In this document: positions 9,336 to 18,023 of the stretch, piece after piece
Numbering within the stretch: the stretch's first letter is position 1
Layout: every line of letters begins with the position of its first letter
Assembly: GCF_011250565.1 (NCBI RefSeq)
Contig: NZ_JAANMS010000025.1
Span: 1 to 61,766, forward strand
DNA: 61,766 nt
DNA from: Nocardioides sp. IC4_145
GTDB taxonomy: Bacteria > Actinomycetota > Actinomycetes > Propionibacteriales > Nocardioidaceae
Direction: 5' to 3'
Translations under genes and position numbers: made by a program
Notes under the pieces: generated by a model
Seen by the model: the letters and a program-made list of their open reading frames with translations, nothing else
Told to the model about the DNA's origin: nothing
Database searches by the model: none

Positions 9336-9830
9336 GTGCCTTTCCAGATCCCGGAGAACCTCCACCCCGACTGCGGCCCGGTCGCCTGGATGCTCGGCAC
9401 CTGGCAGGGCAACGGGCGCGGCGACTACCCGACGATCGAGCCGTACCAGTACGGCCAGGAGCTCGTCTTCCAGCAGGACGGCCGCCCCTTCCTCCACTAC
9501 TTCGCCCGCTCGTGGGTCATCGACGACGAGGGCAAGACCGTGCGCCAGGGCGCGCAGGAGACCGGCTTCCTGCGTTGCCGGCCCGAGGGGCAGGTGGAGC
9601 TGGTGCTGACGCACAACACCGGGTTCGTCGAGATCTGGTACGGCACCGCCGAGAACGGCAAGCTCGAGCTGACCACCGACGCGGTCGCCCGCACCGAGTC
9701 GGCCAAGGAGGTCACCGCGGGCCACCGGCTCTACGGCAACGTCGAGGGCGACCTCCTCTACGCCTACGACATGGCCGCCGTCGGCCAGCCGCTCCAGCCG
9801 CACCTGTGGGCGCGTCTCCAGCGGGCCTGA
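9336..9830 (+). CDS. nitrobindin (FABP-like, heme-binding; peroxynitrite isomerase family)
   Basis: 164 residues of the DUF1794/FABP-like beta-barrel family. The signature GxWxGxG is present as GTWQGNGRG (about 22-30), and the conserved C-terminal part includes GHRLYGNVEGDLLYAYDMAA. A distal histidine near the C-terminus (QPHLWARL) is the expected heme ligand. Known members bind ferric heme and isomerise peroxynitrite. Start is GTG at 9336. The next gene, a Fur-family regulator, begins 1 bp after the stop, so they form an operon. Confidence 0.88.
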   Translation: MPFQIPENLHPDCGPVAWMLGTWQGNGRGDYPTIEPYQYGQELVFQQDGRPFLHYFARSWVIDDEGKTVRQGAQETGFLRCRPEGQVELVLTHNTGFVEIWYGTAENGKLELTTDAVARTESAKEVTAGHRLYGNVEGDLLYAYDMAAVGQPLQPHLWARLQRA

Positions 9831-9831
9831 C

Positions 9832-10260
9832 ATGGCCCAGCAGGACTGGCGGGAGCGCCTGCGGTCGCGCGGCTACCGGCTGACCCCCCAGCGCGAGATG
9901 GTCCTGCGCGCGGTCGACGAGCTCGGCCACGCCACCCCCGACGAGGTGCTCGGCAAGGTCCGTGAGCACTCCTCGGCGATCAACATCTCCACCGTCTACC
10001 GGACGCTCGAGGTGCTCGAGGAGCTCGGCCTGGTGCGGCACGCCCACCTGAGCGACCGCGCCCCGACGTACCACTCGATCTCCGACCACGAGCACTTCCA
10101 CCTGGTCTGCCGGAATTGCCAGAAGGTCGTCTCCGTTGACCCCGATGTGCTGAAGCCGCTCACCGACCGGCTCGAGGCCGACGGCTTCGTCGCCGACGTC
10201 GGGCACCTGACGGTGTTCGGCCACTGCACCACCTGCACGCCGACCGAGGAGTCCTCATGA
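9832..10260 (+). CDS. Fur-family transcriptional regulator
   Basis: 142 residues. Winged-helix N-terminus (RLTPQREMVLRAVDELGHAT, then STVYRTLEVLEELGLV recognition region), then the metal/dimer domain with DHEHFHLVCRNC and C-terminal CTTC giving two CxxC pairs for structural zinc. Whether it is Fur, Zur or a peroxide sensor cannot be told from sequence alone. It is co-transcribed with nitrobindin upstream and YgfZ downstream (4-bp ATGA overlap), linking it to heme/iron or oxidative stress. Confidence 0.9.
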   Translation: MAQQDWRERLRSRGYRLTPQREMVLRAVDELGHATPDEVLGKVREHSSAINISTVYRTLEVLEELGLVRHAHLSDRAPTYHSISDHEHFHLVCRNCQKVVSVDPDVLKPLTDRLEADGFVADVGHLTVFGHCTTCTPTEESS

Positions 10261-11195
10261 CCAGCCCCCTGCTCGACCTGCCCGGAGCGGTCGCCGGCGA
10301 CGGCATCGACGCCCCGGTCGCGGCGCACTACGGCTCGTTCAACGGCGAGCAGCGCACGCTGGAGTCCGGCGAGGGCTTCGTCGACCTCTCGCACCGCGAG
10401 GTGCTGCGCATCGAGGGGCCGGACCGGCTGAGCTGGCTGCACAACCTCACCACCCAGCACTTCCTCGACCTCGCCCCCGGCGCCTGGACCCAGGCGCTCG
10501 TGCTGAGCCCGCAGGGCCACGTCGAGCACGCCTTCGAGGGGTACGACGACGGGTCGGCGTTCACCGCCCACACCGAGCCGGGCGCCGGTGCGGCGCTCGT
10601 CGAGTGGCTCGAGCGGATGAAGTTCATGACCCGTGTCGAGCTCTCGCTGGTCCCTGACCTGGCCGTCACGTGGCGCGCGGTCACCGACCAGCCCGCCAAG
10701 TACGACCTCGTCCCGCGCGACCAGCTCCCGGCGTACGCCGAGGCCGCCGGGCCGGCGTGCGGCCTGTGGGCCTTCGAGGCGCTCCGCATCGCGCGCGGCG
10801 AGCCGCGCCTCGGCCTTGACACCGACCACCGCACGATCCCCAACGAGGTCGGCTGGATCGGCCGCGCGGTCCACCTGGACAAGGGCTGCTACCGCGGCCA
10901 GGAGACCGTCGCGCGCGTCCACACCCTCGGACGCCCGCCGCGGCGCCTGACGCTGCTCCACCTCGACGGCAGCGAGAACCGCCTCCCCGCCCAGGGCGCC
11001 GACGTCCTGCTCGGCGACAAGGTGATCGGCACCGTCGGCTCCTCCGCCCGCCACCACGAGCTCGGCCCGATCGCGCTGGCCCTGCTCAAGCGGAACGTCA
11101 CCACCGACGCCGAGCTGCTCGTCGACGGCATCGCGGCCGCTCAGGAGGTCGTGGTCGATCCCGAGGTCGGCCTGCACGTCCGCCCGCTGCGCTGA
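10257..11195 (+). CDS. ygfZ: YgfZ/GcvT-like folate-binding protein, Fe-S cluster maintenance
   Basis: 312 residues, related to the T-protein of glycine cleavage. The diagnostic KGCYRGQE motif is seen (DKGCYRGQETVARV, about 208-221). In E. coli the protein acts with tetrahydrofolate in repair or assembly of some Fe-S enzymes. Its ATG overlaps the stop of the Fur-family gene (ATGA), supporting a nitrobindin-Fur-YgfZ operon concerned with iron and oxidative or nitrosative damage. Confidence 0.92.
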   Translation: MTSPLLDLPGAVAGDGIDAPVAAHYGSFNGEQRTLESGEGFVDLSHREVLRIEGPDRLSWLHNLTTQHFLDLAPGAWTQALVLSPQGHVEHAFEGYDDGSAFTAHTEPGAGAALVEWLERMKFMTRVELSLVPDLAVTWRAVTDQPAKYDLVPRDQLPAYAEAAGPACGLWAFEALRIARGEPRLGLDTDHRTIPNEVGWIGRAVHLDKGCYRGQETVARVHTLGRPPRRLTLLHLDGSENRLPAQGADVLLGDKVIGTVGSSARHHELGPIALALLKRNVTTDAELLVDGIAAAQEVVVDPEVGLHVRPLR

Positions 11196-11213
11196 GCGGC
11201 CGGCCGGCCCGCG

Positions 11214-11597
11214 TCACTCGACGACGATGACCCGCCGCTTCTTGTAGGGCGGGAGGGTGGCGTCGGCATCGGGGAGGTACCGCGCGACCAGTGCGTAACG
11301 CCCTGCTGCCAGTCCGGGTGTGCTGAAGCGGGCGGCACCATGGGCGTTCTGCGGCTTGGTCTTCGACCAGACCACGGCTCCGTCCTGGCGCAGCACGACG
11401 CGGAGAGGACCGGTCGAGACGTGCTCGGGCATCGAGCCGGTGATCCTGAGGCGCACCTCGATCGGCGCGCCGGCGTCGAGATCGCTCAGCGGGTAGGCGT
11501 CGAAGCGGGGAGGTGGCGTCGCACCGGCGGGGGAGGCGATGGACGCCGAGAGAACCGCGGCTGCGATGGCGCTGATGATCCGCACGGGTGCAAGCAT
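11214..11597 (-). CDS. small secreted hypothetical protein
   Basis: 127 residues with a signal peptide (about 1-26, ending SPAGATP) and a single beta-rich domain: APIEVRLRITGS, LRVVLRQDGAVVWSK, GLAAGRYALVARYLPD and a basic C-terminus KKRRVIVVE. It looks like a small Ig-like or carboxypeptidase-regulatory-like secreted domain; no family assigned. Its start is about 47 bp from the divergent YihY gene. It resembles in style the secreted 137-residue protein at 50401-50814, which has the same APGKYKVTVR-type ending. Confidence 0.65.
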   Translation of the reverse strand: MLAPVRIISAIAAAVLSASIASPAGATPPPRFDAYPLSDLDAGAPIEVRLRITGSMPEHVSTGPLRVVLRQDGAVVWSKTKPQNAHGAARFSTPGLAAGRYALVARYLPDADATLPPYKKRRVIVVE

Positions 11598-11644
11598 CGC
11601 GCACGATCGGGTTTGCCGCGCCCACCTGCGGAAACCGAAGCACC

Positions 11645-12724
11645 ATGGCCCGCCACACGAGCACCGCTGATCCCAAGGAACACCCGGCGAAGCCGGACTC
11701 GCCGGACGACCTGACCAAGCGGTCGTGGATGTACGTCGCGCGCAAGACGGCGCGGGAGTTCTCCAAGGACCAGTGCACCGACGTGGCGGCGGCGCTGACG
11801 TACTACGCCGTCCTCGCCCTCTTCCCCGCCCTCATCGCGCTCACGTCGATCGTCGGGCTGGTGTCGAACCCGCAGAAGACCGTCGACCAGATCCTGCAGG
11901 TCATGCGCGACATCGGCGCGGGCTCGCAAGCCGACACCCTCGAGCCGACGATCACCGAGCTCGCGACCGCCCAGGGCGCGGGGTTGGCGCTGATCATCGG
12001 TCTGGCGACGGCGTTGTGGTCGGCGAGCGGGTACGTCGGCGCGTTCGGCCGCGCGATGAACCGAATCTACGAGATCCGTGAGGGCCGGCCGTTCTGGAAG
12101 CTCCGCCCGGTCATGCTGCTGCTGACCCTGGTCCTGGTGACGCTCGTCGCCGTTGTCCTCCTCGGGCTGGTCGTCTCCGGCCCGGTGGCCGACGCGATCG
12201 GCAGCCAGATCGGTCTCGGCAGCACCTTCGTCACCGTCTTCAACATCGCCAAGTGGCCGATCCTCCTGCTGATGGTCGTGCTCATCGTGGCGCTGCTCTA
12301 CTACGTCACCCCGAACATCAAGCAGCCGAAGTTCCGCTGGATCTCCATCGGCGCGCTGCTCGCGATCGTCGTGTGGGTGCTGGCCTCGGCGCTGTTCGGC
12401 TTCTACGTCGCGAACTTCTCCTCCTACTCCAAGACCTACGGCTCGCTCGCCGGCGTCATCGTCTTCCTGCTGTGGCTGTGGATCACCAACCTGGCGCTGC
12501 TCTTCGGTGCCGAGCTCGACTCCGAGCTGGAGCGCGGCCGCGAGCTGCAAGCCGGGATCCCCGCCGAGGAGACCGTCCAGCTCCCGCCGCGCGACGACCG
12601 CAACATCAAGAAGCAGGACGAGAAGATCGCCGAGGACGTCGCCAAGGGCCGCGAGATTCGAGAGACCCACGGCAAGCCGGAGGAGGCCGACAGCTCCGAG
12701 GACCGCGACCGCAGCGGCCGCTAA
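11645..12724 (+). CDS. YihY/BrkB family membrane protein
   Basis: 359 residues with about six membrane helices; the family core is clear (FSKDQCTDVAAALTYYAVLALFPALIAL near residue 40; ALWSASGYVGAFGRAMNRIYE; GSLAGVIVFLLWLWITNLALLFGAEL). The charged C-terminal tail (EDVAKGREIRETHGK...) is cytoplasmic. The biochemical role is unknown; the family was once misnamed ribonuclease BN. ATG at 11645 starts MARHTSTADPKEH; a longer frame overlaps the divergent gene. Confidence 0.88.
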   Translation: MARHTSTADPKEHPAKPDSPDDLTKRSWMYVARKTAREFSKDQCTDVAAALTYYAVLALFPALIALTSIVGLVSNPQKTVDQILQVMRDIGAGSQADTLEPTITELATAQGAGLALIIGLATALWSASGYVGAFGRAMNRIYEIREGRPFWKLRPVMLLLTLVLVTLVAVVLLGLVVSGPVADAIGSQIGLGSTFVTVFNIAKWPILLLMVVLIVALLYYVTPNIKQPKFRWISIGALLAIVVWVLASALFGFYVANFSSYSKTYGSLAGVIVFLLWLWITNLALLFGAELDSELERGRELQAGIPAEETVQLPPRDDRNIKKQDEKIAEDVAKGREIRETHGKPEEADSSEDRDRSGR

Positions 12725-12734
12725 CGTACGGCGG

Positions 12735-12944
12735 ATGCCGCTCCGCCTCCTCGCGATCGTCCTGGCGGAGGTGGTCTCAATCCTCTGCGTGCTGCTCATC
12801 GCCGGTCACGGCCCGTGGGCGGGGCCCGTCCTGCTCGGGCTGAGCGAGGACCACGGGTTGAACGCCGGCGACGTCCCGGTGCTCGGCCTCTGGCTGCTGG
12901 GGCTCGCGGCCTGCGCCGGGCTCTGGCGCCGAGGCGCGCCGTAA
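12735..12944 (+). CDS. small two-helix membrane protein
   Basis: 69 residues from ATG at 12735, 10 bp after the YihY stop. Two hydrophobic segments (LLAIVLAEVVSILCVLLIAG and VLGLWLLGLAACAGLW) flank a short polar loop (LSEDHGLNAGDVP), giving a hairpin topology. Probably co-transcribed with the YihY gene. No family is recognised. Confidence 0.55.
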   Translation: MPLRLLAIVLAEVVSILCVLLIAGHGPWAGPVLLGLSEDHGLNAGDVPVLGLWLLGLAACAGLWRRGAP

Positions 12945-13835
12945 CACGACGCAAACCGAGCGATCGGGTGACACGAGCCTCAACACGACGACTGTTTGGC
13001 TGATGCAACCCGCTCGACCGACCGGGCCGCGGGCTGCGGCAGATGTTGGCGGTGCGCTACGGGCACTTCAGGTGCGGTCAGAGACCGCCATGGCTCCGCC
13101 GAATCGCCGACCAGCGACGGCTCGCTGACCCTCGAGGACCGGCACCGGCCCGGAAACTGGGAGAGCCCTGAAGGCCGGCGCCCGCCGTACCCACGACTCG
13201 CGCGCCGGTTCGGACGCCTACGCGCTCAAGGGCAAGCGGATCAGCTACGTCGCCGCCGTCCGGGTCGACCCCTAGGCACCTCCACGTCCGTCGCCGCCCG
13301 CGAGTCGGTCGTCGCGGCCGGTGCCGAACTGGTCGAGGCATTCGTCCGGTCACCTGCCGACGACGAGACCCGGGTGAGCGGCTCCTGCGCCAGCCGGGGC
13401 CGCTCGGTCATCGAACTCCTGACCGGGCGCTTCGTCACCAGGGCATGACCTGATGACGCCCAATCCTGGGTATGTAGGCGGCATGCTTCGCATCGAGACG
13501 AACGAAAGTTGCACAGTGCTCAGATGGGTGCGATTGAAGACGTGGGGGACGGACTGGGCGCGAGTACCACGTGCACGCGTTGCGGGCATGCGGCTGTCGT
13601 GACGTGCGCCGCCGAACCATCATTCGTGCCCCGACGGCGCATCAGGCACTGCCCGGCCCAGATCGACGCGATCTACGACTACCTCGACACCACCTGCCGG
13701 TGCGAATCGCCGGAGCACGTCTACGCGTCGAGCAATGATTCCGCCGGTAGTTGGCGCCATCGGCGGACGGTCCACCTCCATCCATCCTTGAGCCGCATGA
13801 AGCGGCGCCGGCGGGATGTCCGTCCCGCAGCGTGA
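12945..13835. other. gene-poor stretch of about 890 bp
   Basis: Only short frames of atypical composition are present, none with a convincing start, ribosome site or family match. A piece at about 13170-13280 reads ALKGKRISYVAAVRVDP before a stop, which may be a fragment of a lost gene. Positions 13030-13055 are identical over 26 bp to the phosphatase active-site region of the CysC-phosphatase gene (35409-35434), in a stretch that otherwise does not match. The right part (13440-13830) is less GC-rich. Likely decayed DNA. Confidence 0.6.
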
Positions 13836-14657
13836 CTACCTCCGCCGGTACTGCACGTGCGTGTCGCTCGCGGCGTGCTCGAACCCCAGCCCGCTGTAGA
13901 CGGCGATCGCCGGGGCGTTGTCGGACTCGACGTAGAGCAGCACCTCGTCGACGCCCTTGCCGATCAAATGATGAAGACCGGCCAGGGTGAGCAGCTTGCC
14001 CAGTCCGCGGCCCTGCGCGGCGGGTGAGATGCCGACGACGTACACCTCGCCGAGCGCGGAGGAGTGCTGCTTGGTCCAGTGGAAGCCGAGCACCTCGTCG
14101 GACGAGGAGTCGACCGCGACGAGCAGACCGGCCGGGTCGAACCACGACTCCGCCATCCGCTCCCGCAGGTTCGCCAGGTCCATCGCGCCCTGCTCGGGGT
14201 GCGCGGCGAAAGCAGCGGCGTTCACGCGGACGACGTCCTCCGCGTCGTCCGCCTCGTAACCGCGCACAAGCACGCCGTCCCGCTCGGGCAGTGGCGGCAG
14301 CGGGACGGACGAGGGACGCCGCATCACCCACAGCTCTCGCGCGCGCTCGAACCCGCGCCGAGCAGCGAGCGCGCGTGCGGCCGGGTGGTCACCGTGCGAC
14401 CACGCCTCGACCGGACCCGAAGCAGGTACGGCCTCGACCGCCAGGGCGGCACCCACGCCCCGTCCACGAGCAGAAGGGTGCACGACGAGCGACAGGTCCT
14501 CGCCGACCAGCAGAGCAAAACCGTCCTCGCGCACCCACGACCGCACGGAGTCCGGCCGGTTCCGCAACGCCAGCCACGTCGCCTCGTCGAGCGGGGCGGC
14601 ACCGTCGACTTCCTCGGCGGCGTCGGCGACACGGCGTACGAGCTCGAGATCGACCAC
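13836..14657 (-). CDS. mshD: mycothiol synthase
   Basis: 273 residues with two tandem GNAT domains. The N-terminal one has LSLVVHPSARGRGVGAAL (about 56-73); the C-terminal catalytic one has VVGISPAAQGRGLGKLL and the closing LYVESDNAPAIAVYSGLGFE. It acetylates Cys-GlcN-Ins with acetyl-CoA, the last step of mycothiol synthesis, in the cytoplasm. Length and layout match the family. It follows glnR on the same strand with a 23-bp gap. Mycothiol is specific to actinobacteria, which supports the organism call. Confidence 0.93.
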   Translation of the reverse strand: MVDLELVRRVADAAEEVDGAAPLDEATWLALRNRPDSVRSWVREDGFALLVGEDLSLVVHPSARGRGVGAALAVEAVPASGPVEAWSHGDHPAARALAARRGFERARELWVMRRPSSVPLPPLPERDGVLVRGYEADDAEDVVRVNAAAFAAHPEQGAMDLANLRERMAESWFDPAGLLVAVDSSSDEVLGFHWTKQHSSALGEVYVVGISPAAQGRGLGKLLTLAGLHHLIGKGVDEVLLYVESDNAPAIAVYSGLGFEHAASDTHVQYRRR

Positions 14658-14680
14658 GCCCCGAGTGTGTCAGGCGGGCC

Positions 14681-15430
14681 TCAGGCGTCCTGCCGCTCGC
14701 CCTCAGCCTCGTCCTCGACCGCACGGGCGTCGTCGGAGGCGGCCTTCTCCTTCGCCGGCACGACGAACCGGTAGCCCACGTTGCGCACGGTGCCGATGAG
14801 CGTCTCGTTCTCGGGGCCGAGCTTGGCGCGCAGGCGGCGCACGTGGACGTCGACGGTGCGGGTGCCGCCGAAGTAGTCGTAGCCCCACACTTCCTGCAGC
14901 AGCTGCTGGCGGCTGAAGACCCGCCCGGGGTGCTGAGCGAGGAACTTCAGTAGCTCGAACTCCTTGAACGTCAGGTCGAGCGCGCGTCCCCCGACCTTTG
15001 CGGTGTACGTCGCGTCGTCGACGACCACCTCGCCGGAGCGGATCACGTGCGCATCGGGGTCCGCGGCGTCGCGCTGCGCGGTGAGCCGACCGATCGCCAG
15101 CTTGATGCGCGCCTCGAGCTCGGCCGGGCCGCAGGTGTGGAGCACGACGTCGTCCATGCCCCAGTCGTGGCTGACGACGGCCAGGCCGCCCTCGGTGACG
15201 ATGAGGAGCACGGGCACGTCGGTGCCCGTCGTCCGGATCAGCCGGCACAGGTCGCGGGCCTGCGCCAGTTCCTTGCGCCCGTCGACGAGGAGCAGGTCGG
15301 AGTCGGGCGCCTCGAGCAGCGCGCTGCCCTCGGCGGGCAGGATGCGGACCGAGTGGCCGAGCAGCGCGAGGCCGGGGAGAACTTCGGCCGAGGGCTGCAG
15401 GGCGCTCGTCAGCAACAGCAAGGTGCTCAC
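14681..15430 (-). CDS. glnR: GlnR-type nitrogen response regulator
   Basis: 249 residues. An OmpR/PhoB-like winged helix occupies about 125-225 ([20 protein letters not shown], then [18 protein letters not shown], then [11 protein letters not shown]). The receiver domain is atypical: the usual acidic pocket is reduced to an Asp in LLLVDGRKE, as in Streptomyces GlnR, which functions without a dedicated kinase. The N-terminus ([20 protein letters not shown]) closely matches remembered GlnR sequence. It controls nitrogen assimilation genes. A low-complexity acidic tail follows the wHTH. Divergent from the MoaD-like gene. Confidence 0.9.
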   Translation of the reverse strand: MSTLLLLTSALQPSAEVLPGLALLGHSVRILPAEGSALLEAPDSDLLLVDGRKELAQARDLCRLIRTTGTDVPVLLIVTEGGLAVVSHDWGMDDVVLHTCGPAELEARIKLAIGRLTAQRDAADPDAHVIRSGEVVVDDATYTAKVGGRALDLTFKEFELLKFLAQHPGRVFSRQQLLQEVWGYDYFGGTRTVDVHVRRLRAKLGPENETLIGTVRNVGYRFVVPAKEKAASDDARAVEDEAEGERQDA

Positions 15431-15512
15431 AATGGTCTCCTCCCGTTAGCGGGCGGGGACCGGGACGCAACACTGGGCCTCGGTCGTGAAGTTCTCGGAA
15501 GTTTAGCGAAAC

Positions 15513-15818
15513 GTGGTGGACACAGTGGATCGATTCAACGTGAATGAGACGAAAACCATCCGAGTCCGCTATTGGGCGGCGGCTAAGGCCGCGGCCGGCA
15601 CCTCCGAGGACGTGCTGACCGTGGACGGCCCGCTGACGCTTGCTGAGGTCCGCGACCGGGCGCTCGCGATGCACCCCGACGCCGACCGGCTCGGCGACAT
15701 CCTCCGCACCTGCTCGACGCTCGTCGGCGACCGCCCGACCGCGTCCAAGGACCCGGACGCGGTCCAGGTGCCCGTCGGGTCGGACGTCGAGTTCCTCCCA
15801 CCGTTCGCCGGCGGCTGA
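15513..15818 (+). CDS. MoaD/ThiS-family sulfur-carrier-like protein
   Basis: 101 residues with the ubiquitin-like fold pattern: strand IRVRYWAAAKAAAGTSEDVL, a LAEVRDRAL helix, SDVEFLPPFAGG. The C-terminal Gly-Gly is the site of thiocarboxylate formation in MoaD/ThiS proteins. Partner could be molybdopterin synthase or another sulfur transfer; no MoaE or activating enzyme is in the window. GTG at 15513 lies 82 bp from the divergent glnR start. A MoaD-like gene beside glnR is common in actinobacteria. Confidence 0.85.
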   Translation: MVDTVDRFNVNETKTIRVRYWAAAKAAAGTSEDVLTVDGPLTLAEVRDRALAMHPDADRLGDILRTCSTLVGDRPTASKDPDAVQVPVGSDVEFLPPFAGG

Positions 15819-15825
15819 GCGACGC

Positions 15826-16779
15826 TCAGGCGGGGAGGAGGTACGCCGGCGACTCGTCGACGCCGGACCGCAACCGTTCCACGTCGACCCGCACCATGTG
15901 CTCGACCATGTCCTCGAACGACACCGTCCTCCGCCACCCCAGCAGCCGCTCGGCCGTGCTCGGGTCGCCCACCTGCACCGGCACGTCCGCCGGCCGCATG
16001 AGCGCGGGGTCGTGCTCGACGTGTACCGCCGGGTCGTCGATCCCGGCGGCAGCGAACGCCACCTGCACCAGCTCGTCGAGGGTTCGGCCCACACCTGTCG
16101 CCAGCACGACGTCCTGCGGTCCGTCGAGCTCCAGCTGGTCGGCCATCGCCGCGGCGTAGTCACCGGCGAAGCCCCAGTCCCGGGTCACCGCCGTGTTGCC
16201 CAGGGTCAACGTCGACCGTCGACCGAGGGCGATCTCGGCGACCGCCTGCGTGATCTTGCGCGTCACGAACTGTGGGCCGCGCACCGGGCTCTCGTGGTTG
16301 TACAGCGTCGCGACGCACGCGAACGACCCACCCGCTCGCGCCCGCTCGACGGCCGCCCGCGCCCGCGCCTTGCTCCGCGCGTATGGGCTCCACGCCGCCG
16401 GGTGGCCCAGCTCCTCCGCCGACGACGCCTGGAAGAAGCGCACGTCCCGCCCGACCAGCACATCGAGCATCCGCTCGACCGCCGCGCCGTTGACCTCCTC
16501 GGTCAGCTTCGGCTCGCGCCAGCTCTGCCCGACGGAGGTCAGCCCGGCGAGGTTGAAGACCCGGTCCGGCCGGACGTCCTCGACCAGCGTCGCGAAGGTT
16601 GCGGTGTCGCGGACATCCAGCGACCGCACGTCGACGTCGTCGAGGTACGCCGCCATCCGGGTCGCTTCCGAGCTGTCGGGGCGCACCGTGCCGACGACGC
16701 GCGACCCGCGCGCGAGCAGCTCGCGCGCCAGGTAGATGCCGTCCTGCCCGGCGACCCCGGTGACGAGCGCGACAGCCAC
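15826..16779 (-). CDS. GDP-4-keto-6-deoxymannose reductase-like SDR
   Basis: 317 residues, an extended SDR with Rossmann motif TGVAGQDGIYLA (about 7-18), catalytic SSAEELG... and YARSK (Tyr-x3-Lys). It is related to GDP-mannose 4,6-dehydratase but keeps FVTRKI, DWGFAGDYAAAM and a family-typical end. Being paired with gmd (2-bp gap, same strand), it most likely acts on the gmd product to give a GDP-6-deoxyhexose such as GDP-rhamnose; GDP-mannose dehydratase activity is the alternative. GTG at 16779 gives VAVALVTG at the proper N-terminus. Confidence 0.75.
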   Translation of the reverse strand: MAVALVTGVAGQDGIYLARELLARGSRVVGTVRPDSSEATRMAAYLDDVDVRSLDVRDTATFATLVEDVRPDRVFNLAGLTSVGQSWREPKLTEEVNGAAVERMLDVLVGRDVRFFQASSAEELGHPAAWSPYARSKARARAAVERARAGGSFACVATLYNHESPVRGPQFVTRKITQAVAEIALGRRSTLTLGNTAVTRDWGFAGDYAAAMADQLELDGPQDVVLATGVGRTLDELVQVAFAAAGIDDPAVHVEHDPALMRPADVPVQVGDPSTAERLLGWRRTVSFEDMVEHMVRVDVERLRSGVDESPAYLLPA

Positions 16780-16781
16780 GA

Positions 16782-17759
16782 CTATCGGTCGATCAGCCGG
16801 CCGAGCTGCTCGATGTCGGCGTCGACCATGAGCCGGGCGAGGTCGTCGGCGTGCGTCTGCGCCTCCCACCCGAGCAGCTCGCGCGCCTTGCTCGCGTCGC
16901 CGATGAGCGCGTCCACCTCGGTCGGCCGCTCGTACTGCTTGTCGTGGAGGACGTGGTCCTGCCACACAAGGCCGGCGTGGGAGAAGGCCGCCTCGCAGAA
17001 GTCGCGCACCGTGCGGCCCGTGCCGGTGGCGAGCACGAAGTCGGTCGGGGTGTCGTGCTGCAGCATCCGCCACATGCCTTCGACGTACTCCGGCGCGTAG
17101 CCCCAGTCGCGCACCGCGTCAAGGTTGCCGAGCTCGAGGCGGTCGCTGACGCCGAGCTTGATCGCGGCGACGCCCAGGCTGATCTTGCGGGTCACGAAGC
17201 TCTCGCCCCGCCGCGGCGACTCGTGGTTGAAGAGGATCCCGGAGACGGCGAACAGGTCGTACGCCTCGCGGTAGTTCACCGTCACCCAGTGCGAGTACAG
17301 CTTCGCGGCGCCGTACGGCGAGCGTGGGTAGAACGCGGTCCCCTCGTGCTGCGGCGGGGGAGTGGCGCCGAACATCTCCGACGTCGACGCTTGGTAGTAG
17401 CGGCAGTCGATGCGCGACGCCCGGATCGCCTCGAGCAGTCGCAGCGTGCCGACCGCGTCGGTCGACGCGGTGTACTCCGGCATCTCGAACGACACCTTCA
17501 CGTGGCTCTGTGCGCCGAGGTTGTAGACCTCGTGTGGCTCGATGTCCCGCACCAGGTTGCTCAGGCTGACGCCGTCAGTGAGGTCGCCGTAGTGCAGGTG
17601 CAGCCTCGGGTCCGCGTGCAGGTGGTCGATGCGGCCCCGGTTCAGCGTCGAGGCGCGCCGCACGAGGCCGTGCACCTCGTAGTCCTTGGAGAGCAGCAGC
17701 TCGGCCAGGTACGACCCGTCCTGCCCGGTGATGCCCGTGATGAATGCGCGCCGCGTCAC
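16782..17759 (-). CDS. gmd: GDP-mannose 4,6-dehydratase
   Basis: 325 residues. NAD(P)-binding [15 protein letters not shown] at the N-terminus, RR-STLN loop typical of Gmd, STSEMFG catalytic region, YGAAK (Tyr-x3-Lys), [16 protein letters not shown] and [14 protein letters not shown]. Converts GDP-D-mannose to GDP-4-keto-6-deoxymannose for deoxysugar synthesis. GTG at 17759 matches family N-termini; a longer frame from ATG 17822 is possible. It is the first gene of a two-gene operon with the reductase-like SDR. A second gmd lies at 32661-33689. Confidence 0.93.
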   Translation of the reverse strand: MTRRAFITGITGQDGSYLAELLLSKDYEVHGLVRRASTLNRGRIDHLHADPRLHLHYGDLTDGVSLSNLVRDIEPHEVYNLGAQSHVKVSFEMPEYTASTDAVGTLRLLEAIRASRIDCRYYQASTSEMFGATPPPQHEGTAFYPRSPYGAAKLYSHWVTVNYREAYDLFAVSGILFNHESPRRGESFVTRKISLGVAAIKLGVSDRLELGNLDAVRDWGYAPEYVEGMWRMLQHDTPTDFVLATGTGRTVRDFCEAAFSHAGLVWQDHVLHDKQYERPTEVDALIGDASKARELLGWEAQTHADDLARLMVDADIEQLGRLIDR

Positions 17760-17837
17760 GCCCGAAGTGTAGGGCTGATGGGCGACCTTCCCTGCGTCCC
17801 GCATCGTGGACTCGCTGTCCATGCCTCGAGATGCCGA

Positions 17838-17875
17838 TTCGGGTGCGCCGGGAGCCCCCGCCTACATTGGTCAGC
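17838..17875 (+). promoter_or_regulatory. putative promoter for leaderless leader-peptide transcript
   Basis: A -10-like TACATT at 17863-17868 lies 8 bases before the ATG at 17876, so transcription would begin at or next to the start codon, giving a leaderless mRNA. No clear -35 is visible (best guess around 17838-17845). Confidence 0.5.
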
Positions 17876-17953
17876 ATGTCCACGACCTTGCTGACCCGCC
17901 GACGCGCAGTCGACCACTGCCGCGTCCGCTCGTCGCTCTGTCGTACCTCCTGA
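17876..17953 (+). CDS. Cys-containing leader peptide of a sulfur operon (attenuator)
   Basis: A 25-residue frame starting MSTTLLTRRRAVDHCRVRSS with cysteines at 15 and 22. The pattern LTRRRAVDxCR...LCR matches the small 'putative leader peptides' found upstream of sulfur genes in Streptomyces and relatives, and Cys-responsive attenuation by leaderless short ORFs is documented in mycobacteria. It precedes a DUF4395-rhodanese-DUF1416 set. Shortage of charged tRNA-Cys would stall ribosomes at the two Cys codons and change the mRNA fold over the next ribosome site. Confidence 0.7.
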   Translation: MSTTLLTRRRAVDHCRVRSSLCRTS

Positions 17954-18019
17954 CGTTCCTGCCTGCTCGGCTCCGCCGACCCCGGGAACGGTCCGTCCGC
18001 CCCGTCCGGTCAGCAGGAG
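17947..18019 (+). promoter_or_regulatory. candidate attenuator: anti-Shine-Dalgarno pairing after leader peptide
   Basis: CTCCTGAC (17947-17954, overlapping the leader stop codon) and CCTGCT just downstream can each pair with GTCAGCAGGAG (18009-18019), which contains the ribosome site of the DUF4395 gene. A ribosome reaching or stalling near the leader end would change this pairing. Inferred by eye; no folding was run. Confidence 0.4.
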
Positions 18020-18023
18020 AGAC

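Noticed and set aside
6696..9609. Several very long plus-strand frames over the coiled-coil gene
   Set aside because: Artefacts of Ala-codon-rich DNA; products are only Gly/Arg or Ser/Ala runs.
12996..13835. Frames of 150 and 108 codons in the gene-poor stretch
   Set aside because: No ribosome site, unusual composition, no recognisable domain; one has a CxxC but nothing more.
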